A DNA stretch of 64,000 nt from Adiantum capillus-veneris (lineage: Eukaryota > Streptophyta > Polypodiopsida > Polypodiales > Pteridaceae), in the NCBI GenBank assembly GCA_014529385.2, contig CM043950.1:74285935-74349934 (forward strand). The letters are read 5' to 3'. The position numbers were made by a program, and so were the translations under genes. Below are positions 46,760 to 58,083 of this stretch, one piece after another (the stretch's first letter is position 1; every line of letters starts with the position of its first letter). The notes under the pieces were generated by a model that saw only the letters and a program-made list of their open reading frames with translations, searched no databases and was not told the DNA's origin.

Positions 46760-46762
46760 CCC

Positions 46763-48508
46763 TCAAATGAATCGATCAAGCATTTGGTTATTGTTGAAGC
46801 GCTCATTTACAGGGCAGCGAGAGTTTAAGTGCTTTAGACGACTAATGAAGTCCCTTACTGACTCTCCTTCCTTACGTTCGACAGTCTGTAGCTGAGATGC
46901 TACACCCCAAAGCACACCTTCTCGTATGTACTCCTTTAGAAACAACCTTCGAAGGGTAGGGTAGATTGTTTTCTCGTCCACCCTTAGGGTTCTATACCAA
47001 TCTCCAGCCTTCCTACTTAATGTCAAGCTTAAGGCATTGCACTTATGTAGTTCGTTGCGTTCCCCTAAGGAATCACATACTTGTTCAAACACTTCAATGT
47101 GTTTTCTAGCATCTTCATCCCCATTGAATTTTTGCGTGAGTTTGGCAATTTGTACTGCCTTACTTCTAGGCTCTCTATCAGATGCATGACGCATATTTTC
47201 CGCGATAGATCGACCTATGGTTTGAGCAGACGCTGCCAAGTCACCTATGTGCGGAGGCAGGGCCGGTGGAGGTACTCTTGGAATCATATGTGGGAGAGGG
47301 ACGGGTACCGGTCTTGAAATATGTGTGGATGATGCAGGATATGGAACATAACCGGGCATAGGTCCACTCGGATAAGGGCTAGGGAGCGGCACTCGAGGAG
47401 CATAAACAAGTGGTACAATTGGAGGTGTGGGGGCCATGTGTGCATAAGGGGCTAGAGGCACATACGGTCGAGGCCCCATATTAGGTACTACAACACTAGG
47501 TAGTGGCGCTGCTCTAACCGTAGATGTCATCCGTACATTCTCTGTCAGGCCTATCCCTGGAGTGAGCACTGTGTTTTCCTTAATAGAGGGTTGAGCCAAG
47601 TTAGGGAAGCTAAAGTTGTCGCTCGGAGGCTCAAATTGCATAGAGACCCCAAGTGAAATGACGTAAAATGGATCCATGGGACTCATTAGAGGAGTCTCCA
47701 TTTGTGATAGAGTAGGCTGTTGAGCCTTGCTCGTATACAGAAATCTCATGGGGCCAGTTGAGAGTATATTTACCCCTCGGTTTTGTCTTTCTGATTGAAT
47801 AATGCCACGGATAACATCACAAATCATTTTCTGTTGATCTTCGATACTCGTGGCACTAGAGGTGGATTGTACAATCTCTATCCATCCTACATGGTAGGCG
47901 TGGACAGAGTGTAGATCCGTCAACACCTCAGTGTGGAGGTCGTATGTCCAATGATCATTAATGAACAATCCTTCTAGAGTCGACGTGTTAACGGTTTCTT
48001 GTGAGGTAGAAGCAATGTTGCTCCCGGTGGTTTTACTTGTCACCAACGGTACTCTAGAGGGAACTTCTGCAGGAGGCAGCTCAACAAGGCCTTCTTGGTA
48101 AGAAGTTGGCAGGATATCCACATGGACACTCTTTGGGGGTGTGGGGTCCACGTGGGATGTGAAAGGAGAGTCCACTTCCCCACCCCCTTCGTGTGTTTCA
48201 TTTGCATCGAGTTTCGAGCGAGTAGCTCTACCTAATGTTTCCATGAAACGGCTAAACATACTAGTACTAGGCTGTGGAGCTTCGGAAGGTGCATGGCCTT
48301 CTCTCTCAGTGTTTTGGGTAGGGTATGCTTCCATGATTTCTGAGTCGGAGGAGGAATCACTAGCGGCTATTTTAGGGTCTTGGGTGGTGCTACCTTGTAT
48401 CCCCGCTGAGGGTCTAGAGTCTATCGTGGATGGGTAATGGGTGTCCGTATGAACAGAGGCACCCTCAATATGCTCGTGTTCTAGCACCCGCCCAGAGCGT
48501 AAGTGCAT
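46763..48508 (-). pseudogene. Element A gag N-terminal part
   Basis: ATG at 48,506-48,508 (MHLRSGRVLE), a start seen in many Athila/Tat-type gag proteins. Residues 1-420 are polar and proline-rich with no folded domain visible. The gag capsid domain covers about 440-580 (FNGDEDARKHIEVFEQ, KAGDWYRTLRVDEK, LFLKEYIREGVLWGV, GESVRDFISRLKHLN) and continues past the TGA. The stop replaces an Arg codon of element C. Confidence 0.87.
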
Positions 48509-49420
48509 GTGCTTTTGATACCCTAAGGTGTCAAAAAGCTGCTCTAGGAGGCCTTGTGACTAGTTTTTGCGTGTTTTTTGTTTGTTTTTTTGCTATATTT
48601 TTTAGAGCGAGTCGTGGAATGGGCTGTGTGATAGCTCGAAACGAGCGTATCGCTAGGAGGGACGCGTTGTGCTTTACAGCCCACCATTTGGTTCTATTTT
48701 GCTCCAGAAAATCCCGAAACAGTCTTTTCCTAGCTGGGAAACTAGGCTCCAAATAGCAAGTCCTAGTGTGCAATGAAGGAGAGGAGAGTGTAGGACTTAT
48801 CCCACATTCCTCACTCCCTCCTTGTGAGTCTAGCCTATATATATAGGAGTGAACTACCCTATATCGTAAGACAGAGACAGAGCCAGGGCCTGGGATTGGG
48901 ATTGGGTCAAATGATCCCGATCCCGATCTCACTTTTATACAAACCAACCCGTCCGTTTTTATAACCTCCCCCTCACTCACGTTTTTATTTTTTGATTTTT
49001 TAAATTTTTTTGGATATTATTTGGTACGCGTTTTGGTGCGCGTTGACCTCACCTAACTATTTACTGTCTCACCTACCTACTGACCTGCTAATCAATGGTT
49101 CACCTAATTACTAACCTACTTAATTAACTAACTGTGCACAAACCAGAAAACACAGAAAATGCAAAAAATTGAAACTTGACAGAACTGTGCAGTGCAAACC
49201 AGAAAATGCAGAAAACGCAGAAATGCAAGAAATGCTAGCTGTGTAAGCTGAAATCTGAGCTTAACAGAACACAGAAAACTTGAGTGCAGTCAACAACATT
49301 GTGTCTTTCTCTATTGTTTTTGCATAACAACAATAATCAAACTTAAGCCGCGCCTTTCCTACATAAAAAATAGCTTCAATACAATTTACAGGTCGCCATT
49401 GGAGCTTCACGCGCAGCAGC
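48509..49420 (-). other. Element A untranslated leader
   Basis: About 0.9 kb between primer site and gag ATG. Includes repeated 'cacctaactatttact'-like and 'aaaatgcagaaaacgcag' segments near 49,050-49,230. No supported gene. Confidence 0.6.
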
Positions 49421-49438
49421 TCCCCGGCAGCGGCGCCA
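49421..49438 (-). promoter_or_regulatory. Element A primer-binding site
   Basis: TGGCGCCGCTGCCGGGGA on the minus strand, four T after the 5' LTR. It is one base away from TGGCGCCGTTGCCGGGGA, the primer site usual in Athila/Tat elements (tRNA-Asp type). Confidence 0.85.
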
Positions 49439-49442
49439 AAAA

Positions 49443-49991
49443 TGTCACGGCTAGGGACTTGCTACGTGCTGTGTGCGAGCCACAAAGGCTCCTAGCACAC
49501 AGTCATACAACAGACAAGCTCACAAGGAAGAATGGTGTGTCACTCACCTTCCTGCGTAGTTGCGAATGAAGGATTCCCGCGCCGCGAAGAAGAGGGAGAC
49601 GCCGCTACGCCGCACTCAACCGCCTTGCCGCCATCGTGCCGCCGCAAGGCTCGATCACACACACACTCTCACACTCTCTCTCACACATACACACACACAC
49701 ACACACAAGGAGATGGTGAAGGAGAAGGTGGAGATGGAGCAAGAGCGGCTTCTATTGCACAATGAGAGAATGAGTAAAAATTAGGTTTAGTGGCTTTTAT
49801 ATGAGCTCACTCCATCCACACTTGGGCGCCCATACTTAGCCAACTAACTCCTTGAATATTCCAGTTAGAGTGCGCCTGTCATCGGTGATCACCCTTACCC
49901 TGTTCCTATTGGTCCGACAAGCCCGGTACCTGACTCTAAATAATAAAACGTTTATAGATCATAGGGTGTCCGTGTGCCGTGAGGGTTAACA
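49443..49991 (-). repeat. Element A 5' LTR (549 bp)
   Basis: On the minus strand TGTTAACCCTCA...CGTGACA. It aligns with the element C LTR at 61,762: TGTTAACCCTCA start, GGACCAATAGGAA, TGGGCGCCCAAG, CATATAAAAGCC and the CA/GA simple repeat are shared. TATA box TATAAAAG lies at 49,794-49,801. The plus-strand frames around 49,532-49,784 come from the CA repeat and are not genes. Confidence 0.9.
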
Positions 49992-51227
49992 ATGGCCATG
50001 GTGATGGCAATGAAATCCTTTGTACATGCCTTTTGAAGTGCAATGAATCCACTATTGCCACTTCTTGTTGTTGTTTCCCCTTCACCCCTTCTCTCATGTT
50101 TTCCCTCGGTGCCGGCAGTGTGGAAGTGTGTGCCCCCCCAAACCGATGGTGTTTTGTGTGAGGGAGTGAGATTGAGTGGCTGTGTGCGTGTGTAAGGGTG
50201 GAGACAGATCGTGGCAGTACATGTGCATTGTGTGGTGGATTCTTGTAGTGTGTGAGCAGTGGAAATTGGGCAGGCAGTGGTCTGCTAGTGTAAAGTGTGT
50301 GTTTGAAGGTGTTTTCCGAGAGGATAGGGGTGATGTGGATACCCTGATCTATAGAGAGGCCACTGTGTTTGTGCCAGGTGTGTTCCCCCATTCCCCCTCT
50401 TCAACGTTATAGACAGAGTAAATAATAGATGGGTCGCACCCAGGGGCAGCAAGGGGAATAGGCGTTGCTCCTATTTGAATAGGCTTGTGCCATATAGTGT
50501 TGAGGGAAGGTGTAGGCCATACATTCTTATGAGCCTCTTCTCTTTGTCTACGTGAAAGAACCCTTCAAAATAATGCATATAACTAGTTTGGGTCCATTAT
50601 GAAATCACTCCCTTGACTACTTTCTCCTTTTTGACTTTTGATATCCAAAGTGCCTTTGGCAATACCAAACTGCCACTTTTTTTTCTCCCTTGGCCATGTA
50701 GAAGGGGGTCTACCAATAGACTTGAAGTCCTCCCTTACATTCCTAGCATCCATGTCTCTTCGTCAAAAAATTCTAAATTTTTTGTGTGACACTCTTGAAG
50801 ATGTGCATGCGGTCTAAAAGATGATTAATCTTGAGGTGAGCCCAACAAGGTAGTCAAAGAAAAACGGAGTGTGGGACGGGTGTCTAACCTCACTCCAATT
50901 TTATTGCAGACATAGCGAGTACCACAAATATAATTGTCAATCCATGGGACGAAGCTCACTCAACTAGTGCATAGAGTCTACAAGAGGTTTTCAATCTCTT
51001 GGAAAACAACAGACAACTCGCATCTAACGCAAGCTACACTCAAATGTACAAAATCACCAAAAGCTAGTCGCTAATCAGTAAACAGATCATCCTCGTTATA
51101 CCATAAAATGGCATCCAAACGTTACAAAACTTCTAGGACATGTTTATAAGACCTAATCATACATGCTTATGGTCTCAAATCTCACTTTAGGTCAAGCATA
51201 AAAATCATGATTATTAACAGCAGTGAG
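49992..51227. other. Spacer between elements A and C, no gene recognised
   Basis: 1.2 kb of single-copy-looking DNA. A minus-strand frame of 151 codons (49,936-50,391) overlaps the LTR edge, is rich in T, H and P, and has no domain. Nothing in 50,400-51,227 resembles known coding or RNA sequence. Confidence 0.5.
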
Positions 51228-53959
51228 TTTTTGGTACAATCCACATCGGGTGCTACTAGCATAGATGAGCAACAACAGAAAGTCTGTGATGTCCTCCATA
51301 GGATTGTTGAGTTAGAAAGACAGAACACAGGGATCAACATGCCTTCAACAGGCCTAATGATATTCTTGGATACGGGAAAGGCCAACCAACCAACCCTATC
51401 ACAAATGGAGACTTCCTCAGTGAGCCCCATTGATCCTCCATATGTTGTTTCGCCAGGAGCCTCAGTACAATCTAAGCCCACAAGTGGCAGATTTACCTTC
51501 CCAGATCTAGCTCATCTTTCTCTTAATGACACTACGGCTACCATGCATATCCTAGTGGTGAGCATGACAAGAAGTACACCATGGAGTTCATTTGTTAACA
51601 CTGCGTCGATGCCTAGTAGCACAGTGCCCCCAACTATACCTACATGTATATATCAATCATGTGCACCTGTCGTACCTTAGCCTCATGTAGCTCCTACACC
51701 TCCCATTATTCTAAGAGCTTACAATCCACAATGGAATTATCCAGGCTCTTATACAAGTGGAGCCATGCCATTTAATAATAACATGCCATATCAGGCACCC
51801 CCTATGCCTAGGGCCACGCCTGTAAACTTTCGACCACCGTCTGGTACACCACCATACGAAATATGGGACCCAAGAGCCGCGCGTATGCCAAGGCCAAGGC
51901 CAACTCCCATCTCACATGTGGTTCCAGGAGCACATCCACCCATTATACCTACTCAAATAGGAGATTTGGCAGCATCGGTCGCTCTATTGCGGAAAACATC
52001 CGTAGTGCACCTGATAGAGAGCCTAGGAGCAAGGCAGTTCAAGTAGCTAAGCTCACACAGAAATTCAGTGGAGACGGAGATGCTAGAAAGCATATGGAAG
52101 TCTTTGAACATATGTGTGATTCCTTGGAAGAGAACAATGAGCTACATAAGTGTAAGGCTTTGAGTTTGACCCTAAGCGGAAAGGCTGGAGATTGGTATAG
52201 AACCTTAAGAGTAGAAGAGAAAACGATCTACTCTACTCTTAGGAGACTGTTCTTAAAAGAATACATACGAGAGGGATTACTTTGGGGTGTAGCCTCTCAG
52301 CTCCAGAAAGCCCAACGAGAAGAAGGTGAATCCGTGAGAGACTTCATTAGTCGCCTAAAGAATTTGAATTCTCGATGCAATCCAAACGAGCGATTCAACA
52401 ACAACCAATTGCTCGATAGATTCATTAGGGGACTACGACATGAAAGTATCTATAATGGCCTAGTCATTAGAGGTATAACTAATTGGGAAGCAGTCACCAT
52501 GAATGCAATCCAATTGGAGGATAATTTAATGATTGCAGGAGAAAGAGTGTCTGTCGAGCCGAAGTCTAGTAGCTCGCAAGCGTCAAGACATGAGCTAATG
52601 AAGATAAAGCCAATCGTGAAAGAGCAAACGATATCTGAGATGACTTTGGCAGATCTCACCAAGGCCATCCAAGAAAGCCTTAGGGGTAATCGTGCTCCAC
52701 AAAACACTCATATGTATCCAAGAAGGGAGCAACAATGGTGCTCAATTTGCTTGGGCCTACATACTACGAGTGAATGCCCTACTTTCAGAGTAAAGTTTAA
52801 CGGGACTTGTAACACGTGTGGTAGGTATGGCCATGAAGCGAAGGATTGCCTAATGCTTAAACGCATCATGGAAAATAGACCGCCTATAGCTTGGGCAGAC
52901 TCACCTCGAGTTCCTGCATTGATGCCTACCCCACCCATGGAGCAACAATTGCCATTACAGCACATGGTCCCTAGAACCCAAAATGTGCTCCAAACCACAC
53001 CGTTGCCACCTCCAGTGCTAGGACCGCAACCCCCTCATCCAAGAGTTACACCTATGAACCAAATAGGTTGCGAGTCATCTAGTACTTATGTAGATTGTGA
53101 AGAGGACATAGACTCTAGTATCACATATGGAGTCGACATGCTTGAGGAGTGTCCCATGTACTATATGGAAGACCATTGGGGACAAATCAAACTGGTATAT
53201 CAAGCTACTGCGCTAGCAGCAAGAGGCCAAAACATTAATAGTTTTGCCAGGAGACCACCTCTTCAGTGCTACGAATGTGGTGGACCACCTCGAGTAGCTG
53301 AGTGCCCCATTAGAATGCAAAAGAATGCTGCACTAATGCAAACAAGTCAAGGGAGTGCATTGGCAATGCCAATACTCACTTGTAATCGTTGTGGCATAGA
53401 TCATTTGATCGCACAATGTCCTAACAATCCAAACGTACCGAAAATCAAACCATTGAACATAATAGAGATTGTTGATGGGACACCACCAACTATAAACATA
53501 GCACCAGTGAATGCACTCACACAGTCGATGCTCCAAAAGCAAAATTACATCCTCGAAGAGAGAGATGCTGCATCCATTGGCCGAGCGAGAAAGAAGAAAA
53601 CACGAAGAAAGAAATCCCTTAATGCTTCTAGCTCAAAACCTAGTTCAAAGACTAACATAGGGAGAGGAGAGGATCCCATGTATATGAATGACCCTGAGGA
53701 TGACTCAAAGTCGATAGAGACCACAGAGACCAAAACTGTTACTACAAAGGAAAAAGCCAGTGAGGAGGATCACGAGAGGGAATTACGACGAACACCAAAA
53801 GAGTATTCAAAGTTAAACCACCCAGTTGCGAACCCCCAAGATAAGCCACGAGAGACAAAAAATGAGGATTGCAAGAGAAGGATTGGAACCTATCCAAACC
53901 CAACAGTGGAAATTGAACGAGTCCAACAACTGAGGGGTTTGGTGGAAGAAACTCAATGA
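51228..53959 (+). pseudogene. Element C gag (5'-truncated, frameshifted)
   Basis: Begins inside gag at 'LVQSTSGATSI', stops at a TAG 51,678, resumes in the same frame (51,765-51,970, proline-rich, 'IGDLAAS'), and shifts near 51,970 where about ten bases are missing relative to A. The frame then stays open to 53,959. Gag capsid domain about 52,060-52,430 (FSGDGDARKHMEVFEH, AGDWYRTLRVEEK, SVRDFISRLKNLNSRC). Four cysteine motifs follow: CSICLGLHTTSEC, CNTCGRYGHEAKDC (canonical), CYECGGPPRVAEC (His missing) and CNRCGIDHLIAQC. Ends in basic and acidic linker at a TGA where A has an Arg codon. Confidence 0.87.
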
Positions 53960-55452
53960 ACATTAGAACCTGAACCCAAACATATCCAGATGTTGGACAC
54001 AGTGTTTCCCACACAAGTTCAACCTCACAAGAACTACAAGCCTTTAGTTATACCCAGTATCATTCGGGAAGAGAGTGAGGGTAGGACATCTGAAAGTGGA
54101 CACACACCTTTCCTACTAGAGAGAATGTTTGGTGGGGGAATGCCCGAACCCCTTGAGGAAGTGGAGATTCCATCTTCACCATTCTCTTGTCACGGTCCTA
54201 CGTCCCACAAGATGCCATTAAATGTTGCCAAATTGATGGATTTCATGTCTTCAGAAGTTAGAACCACCATCATGTCCAAACTATATAAAGACCCCGAGCT
54301 AGTCTCAAATCTTCGAGCCTTCCTCAATGGAGAATTACAGGCCGGATTACCACAATTTGCACATATGAACAAACCTGACTCGGTAATGAATGATGAGGAA
54401 CATTTAGCACCACCATCTGACCTAGCAGGACATGAATCTATAATGAAGTACCCGTTAACAAGTTGGGGCAATACTTTGAAGGTGATGAATCTAATGCTAC
54501 TCTACCAATCACTACTAAAGGATTAACTGTAAAGGGGGTCCTTGACAGTGGTGCGGGAGTCAGCATGGTGAAAAAGAGTTGTTGGGAGTCTATGGGGCGA
54601 CCTCACCTTGAAGCCACAAGCGTAGTGCTAAAAATGGCTAATGGATCTATTGTTATGCCTATTGGAATGCTAAAGGATCTCAGGATCAAGGTCTTGGGAC
54701 ACAAGGTAAGGCAGACTTTCATTGTTATGGATTTTTCCAAGCATCCTATGTCATTTGAGATGATCTTAGGGCGTCCATTCATGAGGGAAGCAAAAATGGT
54801 GCATGACTGGTCCAAAAACATTGCAGATGGGGAAGAGATACCACACATTGCACCAGTAAACATGTTAGGTGTAGCGCATGTAACATCCGATGATAAGAAA
54901 GAGGCACACCTACCTAAGAGTGAAACCGATGATTCCTCAAAGGCTTCAGGACAATACACATCAAAAACGGAATCTCAGGGAGAAATGGATTCAGAACCTG
55001 AAGAAACATCGAGTGAACCAAGTATAGAAACTGGACACTCAAGGCCTAGTACGACCATCTATGGTAATTTATATGAGAGTGAAGAAGATACAAGTGAAGA
55101 CCTATCAAGCGAGTCGAGTTCAAACATTTACCAAAATCAAAACCTTAACAAGAAACAAAGGTCATATAAGAGACAACGATATCGAGCAAATGTGAGAGCT
55201 AGGATAAACAAGGAAAGATCTACTGCAGAATGGCTTAGCTATCTAGGGGCATGTGATGCTCATCGAAAGCTAGTAGACAATTGGGGTGAACATCTGCAGG
55301 GTGTCATGTGGTGCAGCCCACGACCCATTGACCTCGCTCAATTGGAGGTTACAGAGCCGAAATTGAGTCGAACTATAAGAAGACGTCAAAATCGAGAGTT
55401 AGTACAACAACAAAAGGAGGCAGAACTAAAAGAAAGGTCTCCGTCAGGTTAA
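53960..55452 (+). pseudogene. Element C linker and first protease
   Basis: The 53,990-54,466 part matches A's linker ('DTVFPTQVQ', 'TPFLLERMF', 'MDFMSSEVRTTI'). One missing G near 54,450 shifts the frame. From 54,463 comes the retropepsin GVLDSGAGVSMV (Asp 54,544-54,546) with MANGSIVMPIGML and FEMILGRPFM. A Ser/Glu-rich stretch, basic RQRYRANVRARI-like block and AEWLSYLGACDAHRK follow. The frame ends at TAA 55,450-55,452; the A copy reads through this position. Normal gypsy position for a protease. Confidence 0.87.
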
Positions 55453-58083
55453 GAGCCTGTTGACTTACATACGGCTCCTGAAAATTTTAAATATTATACC
55501 ACGGGGGAGCGAAAGGTTGTGTATGCCAAAGCCCAATGAATACCTACCAATGGAAGCAGTGGAGTCTACGATGGTCCAGCGGTAGTTAAAGAGATAGAAT
55601 TAGCAAAACCAGGTGAGGAGTCTAAACCAGTCTTTATTGCTCATGACCTTACCGAAACTGAAGAGGCTGTACTTAAGGAGCTCCTCAAGGAATACAAGGA
55701 TATCTTTGCTTGGACATATCATGACATGAAGGGTGTTCCACCTTCTGTGGTGCAACATACAATTCCCATGATCAACACTGCTAAACCCGTCCAGCAACGA
55801 CCATATCCAATGAATCCTAAGTACGCCAAAATTGTACAAGAGGAGATTGAAAAACTTATCCAATGTGGATTCATATACCCTATTGAGCACTCAGAATGTG
55901 TTTCTCTGATAGTCATTGTGCCAAAAAATAATGGGAAACTAAGAGTGTGCGTGGACCTCAAGAAAGTTAATGCAGCCACTAGGAGATATCATTATCCCTT
56001 GCCATATTCAGAACATGTGCTTGAAAGAGTTGCGGGCAAGGAAGCTTATAGCTTTTTAGATGGGTACTCTGGTTACAATCAAATCACAATTGCATTAGAG
56101 GACCAAGCTAAAACTGCTTTTATCACAGAGTTTGGAGTGTTTGCATTTCGTGTTATGGCTTTTGGCTTAACAAATGCCCCTGCTACATTCCAACGATTAA
56201 TAAACACTGCGTTTAAAGAATTTCTAAGGGAGTTTTGTGAAGCTTTCCTAGACGACCTTTGTGTTTATTCTTCTTGGGAGAAGCATTTGTTATATCTACG
56301 AAAAATATTTGAAAGGTGCAGATATTATCGCATCTCATTGAACCCTTTCAAATGCCAATTTTGGGTTAAGCATGGAGTCATTCTAGGGCATATATTGTCC
56401 AAGAAAGGGATATCCACAGATGAGAGTAAGATTAAAGCCATTGCCGATTTGCCACCACCTACTAACTATAAAGGAGTTCAAAGATTTATGGGCCATGTTG
56501 GTTATTATCGAAGGTTTATTTTAAACTTTGCTGAGATAGCGCATCCATTGTACAAGCTTCTTATCAAGTTTCACTGGACGGAAGAATGTCATCAATCTTA
56601 TGAGTTATTAAAGAAGGCCCTAACAAGTGCTCCAATCTTGCAAACACGTGATTGGAATGTACCTTTTCATGTGCATATTGATGCATCCAATTTTGCTATT
56701 GGGTGTGTTCTAACTCAACCAGGAGAACATAAATTGGACTACCCTATTAGCTTTGCAAGTCGCCAATTAAATGATGCCAAGATGAACTACACTACTACAG
56801 AGCGCGAAGGTATAGTTATGATTTACGCAGTAAAGAAATTTCGCTATTACCTTCTTGCTACCAAGTTTGTGTTTTATGTGGATCATCAAGCATTGCTTTA
56901 TTTGGTAAACAAGCCGTGTTCCACAGGTCGAATTACACAACGGTTGTTAATTCTTCTTGAGTTTGACTTCACCGTTGTTGTGAGGCCTGGGAGGAAACAT
57001 GTCATGGCGGATCATTTATCTCGTATCCCTAATGGCGAAGCTCCTACGGGGGTTGATGATGAATTGCCTGATACTCCCTTGTTCATTGTTGAGACAATGC
57101 CTGAATGGAGTGAAAAGATTGTTAACTTCTTAGTTAATGGTTTTCCACCCAAAGAGCTGCGAAAAGATATAGCTCGAAAATTAATCAAGGAATGCGAACC
57201 CTATTGCTTACTGGTTGGAACTCTCTATAAGAGAGGAAAAGATGATGTTCTTAGACGCTGTGCCCGCGAGGATGAGTATTTATATATTCTACAAGAGGCA
57301 CACATGGGCGTAGATGGTGGTAGCTTTTCAGGAAAGTTGACTGCCCGAAAGATCTTACAGTCAGGCTATTGGTGGCCCACTCTGTTTAAGGATGCATCAC
57401 TTTTTGCAAAGGGATGTGATGAATGCCAACGCTTCAAGAAGCCACAAAGAAGTGATAGGATGCCTCTACATCCTATCAAGGTAACCCAACCATTTGAAAA
57501 GTGGGGCTTAGACTTTGTAGGACCGATTAGTCCGGCTGCATGTAACACGCAATCACGATATATCATTGTGGCTACCGACTATGTAACCAAATGGGCTGAA
57601 GCAAAAGCAACACGAAAGGCGGATGCCAAAACAACAACTAAGTTCCTCTTTGAGAACATTATCACACGTTTTGGATGCCCCTTTGAACTTGTGAGTGACA
57701 ATGGAACTCATTTTATAAATGAAGTAATAAAAGAACTCACATCAAACTTCATGATATCTCACCACAAGTCTACAACTTATTATCCCCAAGCAAATGGCCA
57801 AGCTGAGAGTACCAAAAAAACTCTCATCTCCATTTTCACAAAGACAGACGAGGCTCATCGCACCGATTGGGACCTAAAGCTTACATCAGCTTTATGGGCT
57901 TATCGTACTACGTATAAAGTTTCTATTAATTGCACACCGTTTAAGATGGTGTATGGCCAAGAAGCAGTTATGCCATGGGAGTTTGTCATTCCTAGTCTTC
58001 GAGTAGCTTCTCAAGAAGGTTGGGATGGTAACCCCTTAGTGGAGCGATTATATATCCTGGAAAGGCTAGATGAAAAGAGGTAA
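55453..58083 (+). pseudogene. Element C reverse transcriptase, RNase H, integrase
   Basis: Counting from the internal Met at 55,726: RT with LRVCVDLKKVN, FLDGYSGYNQI (D112), AFGLTNAPATFQRL and FLDDLCVYS (D176, D177, both present, unlike A). RNase H: HVHIDASNFAIG, NYTTTEREGIVMIYA, FVFYVDHQALLYL. Integrase: HMGVDGGSF (second zinc His replaced by Ser) and CDECQ, LDFVGPI (D596), SDNGTHF (D658) and NGQAESTKK (E694), a DX61DX35E triad. Stops: TGA near 55,537 and the TAA at 58,081-58,083; A has Arg and Gln codons there. The frame continues on both sides, so these are late nonsense changes. Confidence 0.92.

Larger units (their letters stand above)
19969..49991 (-). mobile_element. Element A, Ty3/gypsy, 3'-truncated, split by B1 and B2
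   Basis: Read on the minus strand: 5' LTR (49,443-49,991), primer site, leader, gag, protease, RT, RNase H, integrase, second protease-like domain, tail, internal polypurine tract and a small 3' ORF. It then stops at about 19,969 with no 3' LTR. Two complete elements interrupt it: B2 in the linker between the first protease and RT, and B1 just before the integrase C-terminus. Without them about 11.0 kb of A remains. Its primer site and integrase sequence resemble the plant Athila/Tat branch. A is inactive: it has lost an end, carries nonsense codons at 46,760, 44,752 and 44,356, has a gag deletion and has an altered RT active site. Element C is a relative of the same family. Confidence 0.9.

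Noticed and set aside
49532-49784. Two plus-strand frames with TH-repeat peptides
   Set aside because: Translation of the CA repeat in the LTR of element A.
49936-50391. 151-codon minus-strand frame next to element A
   Set aside because: Overlaps the LTR edge, low-complexity T/H/P composition, no domain.
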